A stretch of 64,000 bases of DNA, taken from DATGKG01 sp963783145 (GTDB lineage Bacteria > Desulfobacterota > Binatia > Binatales > Binataceae). A model generated the notes under the pieces. It had not been told where the DNA came from and made no database searches. It saw nothing but the letters and a program-made list of their open reading frames with translations. Positions 34,580 through 42,237 of this stretch are shown here, piece after piece. The stretch spans positions 310,001 through 374,000 of the forward strand of contig CAWAMM010000004.1 of assembly GCA_963783145.1 (NCBI GenBank), read 5' to 3'. Position 1 is the first letter of the stretch. Each line of letters begins with the position of its first letter. A program made the translations under genes and the position numbers.

Positions 34580-36226
34580 ATGAGACCGATTCTGTTCCCC
34601 CGAAGCATCTTCGCACTATGCTTGATGTTGCTGATCTCGATCGCCGCCGCGTCCGTTACGGATGCCTCGATGTCCCTCTCGATCGGGAATCCCAGCCTGG
34701 AACATTTCGATTCCGATGGCGGCGTCGAGCTAAATTTCGGCCTGACCGACAACAACGGCCAGCCGGTCGGCAATCTCAAACCCGAAAATGTCAAAGTATT
34801 CGAGGATGGCAAGCCGGCCAAGATCATCGATTTCCGCGGCGTCGGGCAAGGCCGCCCGGTCGACATCGTCTTTGTCCTCGATGTCACCGAATCGATGCAG
34901 CCCTATATCGATGCGGTCAAACAGAACGTCATCCAATTCGTCCAGGACCTCTCGGCCAACAATCGCGACTACCGGCTCGGCCTGGTGACCTTCGAAGATT
35001 ACGTCGTCTCCAAATATCCCGATTGTAACTGCGAGTATCGCAATAGCTTCACTTCGAATGTGCACCAGTTTACCGATTGGGTCAGCTCGCTGCACGCGGG
35101 CGGCGGTGGCGACATTCCCGAGGATCAGCTCGACGCGCTCGCCTATGCGGCCAGCTTTCCGTTCCGGCCCCAGGCCGAGGGAATCATTATCATCGTGACC
35201 GATGCGCCGCCGCATCATAAAGGCGACGGCTCCCGCTACACCCAACACGATCAGGCCTACCATGATCATCATGCCTCCGACACCGACGTCACCGAGGAGA
35301 CCGGCGATGATGTCGCGGCCACCCTCAAGAAAAATGGTCTGACCCTGTATGCGGTGGTACCACCGCCATTCATCGCGCCTGAGTATCAGCAGATCGTCGA
35401 TGCCACCCACGGCAAGTCCTACAACATCATTACCGAGGAAGGTCGCTTCGCCTCGCTGGTGCGTGAGATCGGGCATTCGATTGCGACCGAGTACTCGCTG
35501 ACCTATCGCACGCCGCGTCCCATCGAAGATGGGACCGACCGCGCGGTTGAGCTGCAGGTCGACTACGACGGCAACACTGCCGAGGCGAAGACTTCCTACC
35601 AGGTGCGCGGCGTGGGAGGCGCGGCGATCAACGTCCCCGAAGACAATGGCGTCGGTGGCGCAGCTGCGGGCAACGAAAATGTCCCCGGCACCGGGCTCGA
35701 GCAACTATCATTCAAATGGTGGAATGGCGCGGTTCCGCTGCTCGCGCTGCTGATGCTCTTCGCGCTGTCGAAGCTACGCTTCGGCCTCTCCACCGACGAG
35801 CTCAAGGCCGCGCTGGAAGCGCAGGCCCGCGCTCCGGCCGGAGGTCCGCGCGCTCCCGTCGTCGTGCAGTCGGCGCCGCGCGCGCCGGCATCATCACCCT
35901 CGACCGCGCCTCGGGTGGCAGCCTCGACCGGAGGTGCCGCGCGTCTGATGACGATCAACCCTGTCGATCCGGTCCCCTCGGAATACAGCCTTTTTAAAGA
36001 TGAGGTCACGGTCGGCCGCGGCGAGGACAACGACGTGGTGATACCGCATTCGAGTGTCTCGCGCGCGCATGCGCGGCTGATGAAGCGCAACGGCGCCTAT
36101 GAGCTGATGGATCTGAACTCGACCAACGGAACCTTCATCGACGATCGGCGCCTTGCGGGCTCGCAGTCACTGTCCAATGGGAGCCGCGTCCGCTTCGGCG
36201 ACGTCCAGTTCATTTTGAGGTTCTGA
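34580..36226 (+). CDS. VWA-FHA membrane protein
   Basis: A 548-residue membrane protein combining a von Willebrand A domain and an FHA domain. A signal peptide (about 1-28) precedes a beta domain (FGLTDNNGQPVGNLKPENVK). Then comes the VWA domain with metal-site motif FVLDVTESMQ (about 100; DxTxS instead of the usual DxSxS) and GGGGDIPEDQLDA and VTDAPPHH. A transmembrane helix (about 395-415, VPLLALLMLFAL) leads to a Pro/Ala linker. The FHA domain is C-terminal (VGRGEDNDVVIPHSSVSRAHARL). FHA domains bind phosphothreonine, so a Ser/Thr kinase should talk to the cytoplasmic end. ATGs at 34541 and 34565 are also possible starts. Confidence 0.85.
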   Translation: MRPILFPRSIFALCLMLLISIAAASVTDASMSLSIGNPSLEHFDSDGGVELNFGLTDNNGQPVGNLKPENVKVFEDGKPAKIIDFRGVGQGRPVDIVFVLDVTESMQPYIDAVKQNVIQFVQDLSANNRDYRLGLVTFEDYVVSKYPDCNCEYRNSFTSNVHQFTDWVSSLHAGGGGDIPEDQLDALAYAASFPFRPQAEGIIIIVTDAPPHHKGDGSRYTQHDQAYHDHHASDTDVTEETGDDVAATLKKNGLTLYAVVPPPFIAPEYQQIVDATHGKSYNIITEEGRFASLVREIGHSIATEYSLTYRTPRPIEDGTDRAVELQVDYDGNTAEAKTSYQVRGVGGAAINVPEDNGVGGAAAGNENVPGTGLEQLSFKWWNGAVPLLALLMLFALSKLRFGLSTDELKAALEAQARAPAGGPRAPVVVQSAPRAPASSPSTAPRVAASTGGAARLMTINPVDPVPSEYSLFKDEVTVGRGEDNDVVIPHSSVSRAHARLMKRNGAYELMDLNSTNGTFIDDRRLAGSQSLSNGSRVRFGDVQFILRF

Positions 36227-36274
36227 AGTTTAGTATTTCCCTTCTTCTCCTTCCTAATGCTCCTCCTTAATGCT

Positions 36275-36297
36275 CTTCCCCCGTGGTTCGGGGGAAG
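36275..36297. terminator. Hairpin downstream of the VWA-FHA gene
   Basis: CTTCCCCC (36275-36282) and GGGGGAAG (36290-36297) form a perfect 8-bp stem with a 7-base loop, about 50 bases after the stop codon. There is no T run after it. It is a plausible transcript end, but the mechanism is not clear. Confidence 0.5.
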
Positions 36298-36858
36298 TGG
36301 CCCAGCGCGATTCATGCGATCGCTGCACGCATGAATTGTGATGGGTCGAAGAGGGACCTCAGCTCTGGATTCTGCCTCCTGTGCTTCCTTCGATATTACC
36401 GACATTACGTCGATACAAGTGGCTTTGTTTCTGCAGTCTGACGGTGGTGGCTGGGCGAGTCGCGCCCCAGACCCTTTCACTTGTAACTTCGGAAAGACCC
36501 CGCGTTTTTCCTCGATTATTTGGCTTCGTTTCGTCAATTTCGGCGCGTGGCGAACGGCTCGAGTGGGTTTGTTTTTGCGTTTTCGTCGATCGAATCCGTA
36601 CTCACGCGATACTCGGTGCGATGGCTTCGTTTATGTTCCAACACACCTTAGACATTCCCTGGAACCCCCAATTGAACGGGGATCTAAAAAGATCGAAATC
36701 CTTTAAAATCAACCACTTGGTGGGTTCGTTCATGTAAAAACGCCCTTCCGCGAAGCGGTTACCTCCAAAAACGACATTGGCGCCCACGCGGGCGCCACAA
36801 CCATACGATAGCACAATCCGACCGCCGAGGGTCGATTTTTTCTTAGCCGCTTCCTACC

Positions 36859-36884
36859 CCTCGCCCAATCCAATTTGGGCGAGG
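36859..36884. terminator. Hairpin downstream of the GST gene, repeated elsewhere
   Basis: CCTCGCCCAA (36859-36868) and TTGGGCGAGG (36875-36884) make a 10-bp stem. It lies 47 bases beyond the stop of the minus-strand GST gene at 36931 and could end that transcript. A very similar hairpin with the same flanks (CTTCCTACCC before, AGTAT after) is at 41159-41182. Confidence 0.5.
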
Positions 36885-36930
36885 AGTATCTAGACGCGGA
36901 GGAGCGGAGAAGAAGCGGTAACGCGCCACA

Positions 36931-37683
36931 CTAATCAATCCGCATCAGGCCGCGGCGGGGCGTTTCGGTTCCATAGGTCTCAGCCATCACGGCGACTCCC
37001 ATTTCCGCGAGCGCCGCTCGATGCTGCTTCAGCGGGGTGCGCAACAAACGATCCTCGATCGGCTTCAGCTTCTCGAAGCTTTCCAGGTTTAGGACGCGCT
37101 CCACAAATGCCGCGGTGCGAGGCCATCGCGCGGCATCGACTCGAAACCGCGCGAATCCCGCGTTGCGAAAGAAGCACGCGATACTGATATCGGCAATCGT
37201 TACCTCGCCGAAGATGAAGCCCTGAGCGGGAATTTCGGCTTCCAGGTAGTCCAGCACTTGCGGCATATCTTCGCTGAGAGTCTTTTCGACCGCTGCTTGG
37301 TCGGTTGCTTCACCCCAAACGTTGGGTTTGATCGCAACCTGGTTGAACAGTCCCCAGATGAATACCTCGCCCATCCGCGAATCGGCATACTCCTCGAGCC
37401 AGCGCGCGCGAGCCCGATCAACGATACTCGTTGGATAGAGCATCGGACGTGGATAGCGGTCCTCCAGGTATTGGCAGATGACCGAGGAGTCGGCGAGGGT
37501 GACCTGCTCGTCGAGGAGAACCGGAATGCGCCGCACCGGACTCATGCGGGTGAAATTATCGTCCCCGAAAAACGGCACAATCGGATCGATTTCATAGCCG
37601 ATACCCTTCAGGTCGAGAACCACCAGCACCTTGCGGACGTACGGTGAAAGATAACTTCCGATGATCTGCACGGCCTGCGCCAT
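36931..37683 (-). CDS. Glutathione S-transferase family protein
   Basis: A 250-residue cytosolic GST-fold protein. The N-terminal thioredoxin-like domain shows LSPYVRKVLVVLDLKG (Ser/Tyr active-site region, about 11) and the glutathione-binding segment RIPVLLDEQVTLADSSVICQYLE (about 52-74), with the family Ser in SSVI. An all-helical C-terminal domain follows. AAGGAG precedes the ATG. It may conjugate electrophiles or act as a dehalogenase or isomerase, and the substrate is unknown. A second GST lies 63 bases upstream on the same strand, and a divergent AraC/GlxA-type regulator sits beyond that, suggesting an inducible detoxification operon. Confidence 0.9.
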   Translation of the reverse strand: MAQAVQIIGSYLSPYVRKVLVVLDLKGIGYEIDPIVPFFGDDNFTRMSPVRRIPVLLDEQVTLADSSVICQYLEDRYPRPMLYPTSIVDRARARWLEEYADSRMGEVFIWGLFNQVAIKPNVWGEATDQAAVEKTLSEDMPQVLDYLEAEIPAQGFIFGEVTIADISIACFFRNAGFARFRVDAARWPRTAAFVERVLNLESFEKLKPIEDRLLRTPLKQHRAALAEMGVAVMAETYGTETPRRGLMRID

Positions 37684-37746
37684 GATGACTCCTTGTGGTG
37701 ATAGGGCGCGAGGCGATTCGCTCGTCGCCTCGCGCCCGAGGTGGTC

Positions 37747-38388
37747 TTACTTCTTCATCATTGCGGCGAGCGCCGCCTGCTGCTCGCCGAGCGTTTCCTT
37801 CGTGGAGGGGCGCGCCTGAGCTTGTCCCCACCACGCAGCCAGTTTGGGCCGGCCTTCCAGGGGCGGCTTGGCGCCGAACATCGGCAGGATATTCACCAGG
37901 AAGAAAACCGTCGGCGCTAGCGCCGCATCCGCCAGCGTGAAAGCAGCGCCGGTGGCCCATGGACCGGCGAGCGCTACTTCCAACTGATCAAGACGGCGGT
38001 TAAGGTCGGCGATCTTTTCCTGGATGAATCCGTCGTCGAGCTTTTTGCCGAATAGCTGCGGCAGCAGCGCGCGCATCGGCGGATCCAGGTACAGATCATT
38101 CAGCCGGCTGAACGATCGCACTCGGGCGCGGCCTTCCGCGTCTTTCGGCAGCAGTGGCGTCTCGGGAAATTTATCTTCCAGATACTCGTTGATGATCTCG
38201 GACTCGGCGATCACCTGCCCATCATCGAGTTGGAGCGCCGGAATCTTTCCGAACGGATTCAGCTTTTTGTACTCCGGCGAATTCGTGCCGCCCGGAGGAG
38301 CCGTCATCTCGACTTTCAATCCTTTCTCGCGAATCACGATCCGACTCTTCGACGCAAAGTTACTCAGGTCACGGTTGTACAGCTTCAT
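37747..38388 (-). CDS. Glutathione S-transferase family protein
   Basis: A 213-residue GST-fold protein, first gene of a two-GST operon. The N-domain starts MKLYNRDLSNFASKSRIVIREKG, with Asn/Ser near position 9-11 in the active-site position. The glutathione site FGKIPALQLDDGQVIAESEIINEYL (about 47-71) has the typical Pro and Glu-Ser pair. The helical C-domain ends in a Lys/Ala-rich tail. GAGGTGAAG precedes the ATG. It is divergently arranged from the GlxA-type regulator, with about 100 bases between starts. A detoxification role is inferred. Confidence 0.9.
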   Translation of the reverse strand: MKLYNRDLSNFASKSRIVIREKGLKVEMTAPPGGTNSPEYKKLNPFGKIPALQLDDGQVIAESEIINEYLEDKFPETPLLPKDAEGRARVRSFSRLNDLYLDPPMRALLPQLFGKKLDDGFIQEKIADLNRRLDQLEVALAGPWATGAAFTLADAALAPTVFFLVNILPMFGAKPPLEGRPKLAAWWGQAQARPSTKETLGEQQAALAAMMKK

Positions 38389-38491
38389 TTCTTCACCTCA
38401 CGGAACTCATTTTCGATCTCGGGACGAAAGATAAGGTCATCCGGCGAAGTCGTCTATTGGCAATATTGACTTTCTTGATATCGTTTTGGCC

Positions 38492-39451
38492 ATGAAGGTG
38501 AATGTCCTTGTCCTCGACTGCGTATTCGATACCGGCCTGGCGACGGTGCTTGATTCCTTCGGTACCGCCAATGAACTGGCCGAGCTGTTTGGCCTTACTT
38601 CACTCCGCTTCGAGGTGAGTACGGTGGCCGTGCGCGCATCGGTGCGAACCTCGCAGGGATTGCAGGTGCCGGTAATTCCAGTTGCCCGGCGCGCCAAACC
38701 GGATTTGGTGGTCGTGCCCGCGCTCGGCTACAAAATGCCCGATCCGTTGATCGCGGCCCTCGCGCGGCCCGATGTACTCGAAGCTGGCCACGCATTGCGG
38801 CGATGGGCGGGGCAGGGCGCGATGACTGCGGCGGCGTGCATCGGCACGTTCGTGATCGCTCAGACGGGGTTGCTCGACGATCACGAGGCCACCACGACCT
38901 GGTGGCTAGCCCCATTGTTCCGTGAGCGCTATCCGAAGGTGCGCCTTGATGAATCACGCATCATCGTTCCGTCGGAGCGAATGGTGACCGCCGGTGCGGC
39001 CCTTAGTCATCTCGATCTCGCGCTATGGCTAATTCGCCAGGCCAGCCCCGAGCTTGCCGCGCTGACCGCGAAGTATCTGGTGGTCGACGCGCGTCCGTCG
39101 CAGGCGGCCTACATGATCCCCAGTCACCTGGCGCATTCGGATCCGGTGGTCGAGCGCTTCGAGCGATGGGCGCGGCAGCGGCTCGGGAATGGATTTTCCC
39201 TGGATGAATCGGCGCGCGCGACGCGGACCAGCAAACGCACTCTCGCACGCCGGATGCATAAGGTATTGGGAAAATCTCCGCTCTCATATTTCCAGGACTT
39301 GCGCATCGAGCGCGCCGTTCATCTGCTGAAAACCAGCGATGAGAGCGTGGACGAAATCGCTTCCCGGGTTGGGTATGCGGATGGCGTAAGCCTGCGCTTG
39401 CTGCTACGTCGACGGATGGGGCGCGGAGTCCGCGAGTTGCGCGCCGGGTAG
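38492..39451 (+). CDS. GlxA-family AraC-type transcriptional regulator
   Basis: A 319-residue regulator with an N-terminal DJ-1/PfpI-like class I glutamine amidotransferase fold (about 1-185: VLDCVFDTGLATVLD, DLVVVPALGYKMPD, AAACIGTFVIAQTGLLD) and a C-terminal AraC double helix-turn-helix (about 215-315: ESARATRTSKRTLARRMHKVLG; YFQDLRIERAVHLL; VDEIASRVGYADGVSLRLLLRR). The nucleophile-elbow Cys is present (AACIGT). The ATG at 38492 is preferred over a TTG two codons earlier. It probably senses a small molecule and controls the divergent GST genes. That pairing is inferred from position. Confidence 0.9.
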   Translation: MKVNVLVLDCVFDTGLATVLDSFGTANELAELFGLTSLRFEVSTVAVRASVRTSQGLQVPVIPVARRAKPDLVVVPALGYKMPDPLIAALARPDVLEAGHALRRWAGQGAMTAAACIGTFVIAQTGLLDDHEATTTWWLAPLFRERYPKVRLDESRIIVPSERMVTAGAALSHLDLALWLIRQASPELAALTAKYLVVDARPSQAAYMIPSHLAHSDPVVERFERWARQRLGNGFSLDESARATRTSKRTLARRMHKVLGKSPLSYFQDLRIERAVHLLKTSDESVDEIASRVGYADGVSLRLLLRRRMGRGVRELRAG

Positions 39452-39495
39452 GATCTCAGGCTGCCAGGCTCCGCAACTCCTCGCAAACTTTGGGT

Positions 39496-39546
39496 AATGG
39501 CTCCCGCGTCTGCTTCGGTGAGGTCCAGTTCATCCTCAGGTTCTGA
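39496..39546 (+). pseudogene. Remnant of an FHA-domain gene 3' end
   Basis: Seventeen codons read NGSRVCFGEVQFILRF and stop. The VWA-FHA protein encoded at 34580-36226 ends NGSRVRFGDVQFILRF and stop, so 14 of 16 residues match. Partial similarity extends about 35 bases upstream with small gaps (39461-39495). No other part of such a gene is present. This is the left-over 3' tip of a second FHA-domain gene, lost by deletion between the regulator and the SDR gene. Confidence 0.6.
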
Positions 39547-39575
39547 TGCTCCCGGACTTCTCTCCTCATCCGTCA

Positions 39576-40364
39576 CTAATCGGGCAGTTCGATGCCGCAG
39601 TACGAATATCCACCGTCGACCCGCAGCACGGTTCCGGTCATATAGCTGGATGCTCTGGATGCGAGGAGCAGTAGCGCGCCGGTCAACTCCGCAGGATCCG
39701 CGGCGCGTCGCATTGGGATCGCGTTGCGCCATTTCTCGCCGTCGGGTCCATCGAGGATGCTCTTCACCATCGCGGTGTTCATCCAGCCCGGCGCCAGACA
39801 GTTGACGCGGATCTTATGCTGAACCAGCTCTATCGCCATGTTGCGGGTCAAATGCTCCACCGCCGCTTTGGATGCGGCATAGGGGACGCGTTTCAGTTGC
39901 GAGCGAAATCCCAGCGATGACGAAATATTGATGATGCTGCCCTCGACCGCGTGTTCCACCATATATCGGGACACCTCCGTCGCAGCCATCCAGGTGCCCT
40001 TCAGATTCACGTTCAAAACTTTGTCCCACTCGCTTTCGGTGACGCCGAACAGGAACGCATCATCGCCTAAAATTCCGGCGCAGTTGATCAACACATCAAT
40101 CGAGCGGAATTTTTTATCGGTGTCGTGTACGAGCTGGAGAATCTGGGTCTTTTGTGTGACATCGCACTTTTGAACGAGAACCCTTTCACCTGTGGGGTCG
40201 ATCTTTTGTGACAATGGGTTGAGTTTGCTCTCATCGGTATCCGCGAGGACGATTCGAGTGCCGGCATCAGCCAGGATGGTGGCCAATTCGCTCCCCAGCC
40301 CGCCCGCCGCTCCAGTTACCACCGCAACCTGATCTTTCAAGGAAAACTGATCGACCCAACCCAT
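39576..40364 (-). CDS. Short-chain dehydrogenase/reductase
   Basis: A 262-residue classical SDR. The cofactor loop is VTGAAGGLGSELA (about 12-24), with D at the end of strand 2 (LADTDE) favouring NAD. INCAGIL replaces the NNAG motif, the catalytic Ser is in INISSSLGF, and YAASKAA gives Tyr and Lys. The ATG at 40364 has GGGAG six bases upstream and leaves a palindromic operator candidate in the promoter rather than inside the gene. ATGs at 40379 and 40394 are alternatives. It likely acts on a hydroxy- or ketoacyl, steroid or alcohol substrate, but the specificity is unknown. Confidence 0.92.
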   Translation of the reverse strand: MGWVDQFSLKDQVAVVTGAAGGLGSELATILADAGTRIVLADTDESKLNPLSQKIDPTGERVLVQKCDVTQKTQILQLVHDTDKKFRSIDVLINCAGILGDDAFLFGVTESEWDKVLNVNLKGTWMAATEVSRYMVEHAVEGSIINISSSLGFRSQLKRVPYAASKAAVEHLTRNMAIELVQHKIRVNCLAPGWMNTAMVKSILDGPDGEKWRNAIPMRRAADPAELTGALLLLASRASSYMTGTVLRVDGGYSYCGIELPD

Positions 40365-40383
40365 CGCATTCTCCCTCGCCATA

Positions 40384-40406
40384 ATATCCGACATCAGTCG
40401 GTATCC
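40384..40406. promoter_or_regulatory. Palindromic operator candidate upstream of the SDR gene
   Basis: CCGAC (40388-40392) and GTCGG (40397-40401) form an inverted repeat with a 4-base spacer, flanked by ATAT and TATC so that the outer bases partly match. The TACCGAC-type half-site resembles operators of TetR-family repressors that control fatty-acid and xenobiotic genes. It lies 20-42 bases upstream of the chosen SDR start. No TetR gene is in the window. Confidence 0.4.
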
Positions 40407-40529
40407 GTGGCTTTCGTTTCTGCGATTTTACTCCTCTCTTATTCCGTCCGCGCAGCGGGTGGTGGTGCCTGCGTCACGGTTCTCCCTCAGCGCAGTCGTA
40501 TCGCTCACGAGCCCGGCCAGGGAAAGCAA

Positions 40530-40802
40530 TCAGTAGTGGTACCGTGCCTGGAGGAAATCGATGCGGTCGGGGCTGACTGCGTATACCATCCGATGTTCTT
40601 CCGTGATGCGCCGCGACCACGCTCCGGCCAGAACGTATCTTAAGGGTTCCGGTTTGCCGATGCCGCGGAATGGATCGCGTAAAATGGCCTCAACCAAATC
40701 CATAATCCGCAGCGCCACTCTTCGATTGGTCTCGACCCAAAAGGGTAGGTCTTCCCGGAATTCTGGATGAAACGCCGCGAGGCGTTCACGTTCCTTCGTC
40801 AA
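40530..40802 (-). CDS. yoeB: YoeB/Txe-family toxin
   Basis: A 90-residue ribosome-dependent mRNA interferase of the RelE fold. The family core is clear: FREDLPFW, RDPFRGIGKPEPL, WSRRITEEHRMVYAV and the C-terminal RYHY with the catalytic His and Tyr. The chosen start is a TTG at 40802 (LTKERER, read as Met) overlapping the antitoxin end by 17 bases. A TTG at 40829 would add nine residues. The N-terminus is slightly longer than in E. coli YoeB. Its antitoxin is encoded immediately upstream. Confidence 0.87.
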   Translation of the reverse strand: MTKERERLAAFHPEFREDLPFWVETNRRVALRIMDLVEAILRDPFRGIGKPEPLRYVLAGAWSRRITEEHRMVYAVSPDRIDFLQARYHY

Positions 40803-41073
40803 GCCCGAACTCGCGCCGAAGCTTGCCAACCGTTTGCGGCTTAAGCTTCTTCTTTCTGGCCCGCAGCAGGGCCTTTACGAGCCGTTGAGCGTTCTTCGGT
40901 GAGCGCAACAGATGCGCGGTCTCGCTAAGGGCTTCCAGTTCGTCGGCCGCGACCAGCGCCACGTCGCGCGCGCCCCGCCGATGAATGATCAGCGCCTCTC
41001 GAGTTTCGGCCACTTCATCACACAGCGAAGCAAGATTGGCGCGCGCCTCGGTGTAGGTCGTTTCTTTGACCAT
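40786..41073 (-). CDS. yefM: YefM/Phd-family antitoxin
   Basis: A 95-residue antitoxin. The N-terminal Phd fold reads TTYTEARANLASLCDEVAETREALIIHRRGARDVALVAADELEAL, the conserved YefM pattern with Tyr, Arg and the LASLCDEV helix. The C-terminal part is an unusually basic helix (LLRARKKKLKPQTVGKLRREFG) that would wrap the toxin. It overlaps yoeB. A perfect inverted repeat 11 bases upstream of the start codon is the probable autoregulatory operator. Confidence 0.88.
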   Translation of the reverse strand: MVKETTYTEARANLASLCDEVAETREALIIHRRGARDVALVAADELEALSETAHLLRSPKNAQRLVKALLRARKKKLKPQTVGKLRREFGLDEGT

Positions 41074-41083
41074 TTTTAAACCT

Positions 41084-41100
41084 GTACAGGAAATCTGTAC
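41084..41100. promoter_or_regulatory. Operator candidate for the yefM-yoeB operon
   Basis: GTACAG (41084-41089) and CTGTAC (41095-41100) are perfect inverted half-sites around a 5-base spacer, just upstream of yefM. Known YefM operators contain TGTACA palindromes, and the half-site here includes TGTAC, so autorepression through this site is well supported by analogy. Confidence 0.6.
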
Positions 41101-41118
41101 GCTATTTGCGAATTCGAT

Positions 41119-41148
41119 TCAATCAATCCGCATGATGCCGCGGCGAGG
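41119..41148 (-). pseudogene. Remnant of a GST gene 3' end
   Basis: On the minus strand nine codons and a stop read PRRGIMRID, against PRRGLMRID and stop at the end of the GST gene at 36931-37683. The adjoining 41149-41187 repeats the CTTCCTACCC-hairpin-AGTAT block found near 36849-36890, although in the opposite order relative to the GST end. It is a short left-over of a duplicated GST region. The match is short, so confidence is moderate. Confidence 0.45.
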
Positions 41149-41158
41149 CGCTTCCTAC

Positions 41159-41182
41159 CCTCGTCCAATCATATGGGCGAGG
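41159..41182. terminator. Second copy of the CCTCG...CGAGG hairpin
   Basis: CCTCGTCCA (41159-41167) and TGGGCGAGG (41174-41182) form a 9-bp stem with one G-T pair. It shares its flanks with the hairpin at 36859-36884. It lies about 65 bases past the stop of the minus-strand EcsC gene and may end that transcript. Confidence 0.45.
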
Positions 41183-41247
41183 AGTATTCAGAGAACTTGG
41201 GAGAGACGACGGTCCCTTGCGATGCGGGTCCTATGGTTGCGAGCGGA

Positions 41248-42147
41248 TCAGACTTCCAGGCTGCGCAGCTCCGCGCGATAGATATCCTGCACCGGTTCCT
41301 CACCATAGATGCGCTCGAGCCGTCGCAGCCCGAAGTGGTAGTAGGCGATCTGATTGAAAAAATTCGTGAAGTAGCCGTTGAGCGCCGCGCCTCCAACCGC
41401 GCCCGCAATCGGAACCATCTCTGCGTATGCGAGGTCGAGGGCGAGATAGCCGAAGCGGCCCGCGATCGCACTTATCAGTCGCGTCACCTCCGGCGCCGCC
41501 CCGCGCGCGAGCGCTTCGGTGAGTTGGAGGGTGCTCTTACCCGCGAGGAAGCGGCCCGCGTCGCGAACCAACAGCGTCAGCGCCAAACGCGAGGTCAGGT
41601 ACGACGACTCCATCGTGTCATCGCTCTGGGCAGGGCCGCCGAGACTCAACACCGACACGCATTCCAGCCGCGTCGCCGGATCGTCAAGGTCGGCGCCGAA
41701 GTCGCGCGCAATCGCCGCGATCGAGCGCAGGATCACCAGCGTGGTTACCGGGAGCTCGATAGGCAGCGCCGCGATACCCAGTGCGCCGCCGAGTCCGCCG
41801 AGAATCGATGCCGCGGTGACATGGATCGCGCTGCGCGACTTGACCACCGCGCTGGAAAGTCGCGAGACATGTCTCTCATCGGCGTGAATCGAACCGTCGA
41901 GCGTTTTCGCGGCCCATCCGACCGCATCGAGAAGCGCGCGTTGCAAAGCGCGCTCGATGCGCGAACTGGCCCACGCCGGAAGTCCTTTGATGATTGCCTC
42001 GGCCGGCTTGCCCATGGTGTTGAGGAACTCGACTAGGCGTCCGGGGCGCTCCAACTTGCGCACCGCCGCGGCGATGAAAGCGCGATCCATTAGATCGATG
42101 GGCATCGGCCTGTAGTTCGTGGGGGGAATCGAGAGGTCGCGATCCAT
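41248..42147 (-). CDS. EcsC-family protein
   Basis: A 299-residue EcsC-domain protein, named after a protein of the Bacillus ecs cluster, with unclear biochemical function. Hydrophobic, Gly/Ala-rich segments (ASILGGLGGALGIAALPIELPVTTLVILRSIAAIA at about 110-145; AEMVPIAGAVGGAALNGYF near 250) are the family hallmarks and suggest membrane association. The start at 42147 has GAGGTGG five bases upstream. The in-frame extension to 42213 is less likely and would nearly reach the divergent udgX start. The neighbours give no functional hint. Confidence 0.85.
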   Translation of the reverse strand: MDRDLSIPPTNYRPMPIDLMDRAFIAAAVRKLERPGRLVEFLNTMGKPAEAIIKGLPAWASSRIERALQRALLDAVGWAAKTLDGSIHADERHVSRLSSAVVKSRSAIHVTAASILGGLGGALGIAALPIELPVTTLVILRSIAAIARDFGADLDDPATRLECVSVLSLGGPAQSDDTMESSYLTSRLALTLLVRDAGRFLAGKSTLQLTEALARGAAPEVTRLISAIAGRFGYLALDLAYAEMVPIAGAVGGAALNGYFTNFFNQIAYYHFGLRRLERIYGEEPVQDIYRAELRSLEV

Positions 42148-42237
42148 CGAAGCCACCTCGGCAATAATTGTAAGCGTCAGCGCCGACGACACGCCAGCGG
42201 CGTTGGCGCTCAATCATCGGGCGCTCATACTGATCTT

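Larger units (their letters stand above)
36227..36930. other. Intergenic region without a supported gene
   Basis: About 700 bases with no convincing coding frame. It contains hairpins at 36275-36297, 36310-36336 (ATTCATGCG/CGCATGAAT) and 36859-36884. The middle, 36350-36800, is less GC-rich and has short open frames in several frames with no family features. Part of its right end recurs near 41150, so it shares repeated sequence with another intergenic spot in the window. Confidence 0.5.

Noticed and set aside
36338..36737. Two open frames of about 120 codons in the spacer before the GST genes
   Set aside because: They overlap in different frames, lack ribosome binding sites, show no family features, and their composition looks random. 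One covers hairpin sequence.
41173..42036. A 287-codon open frame on the plus strand antisense to the EcsC gene
   Set aside because: It is Arg-rich with no family features and mirrors a well-conserved gene. GC-rich codon bias makes long antisense frames common here. The same applies to long frames opposite uvrA, lhr, acnA, uvrB and the dehydrogenases.
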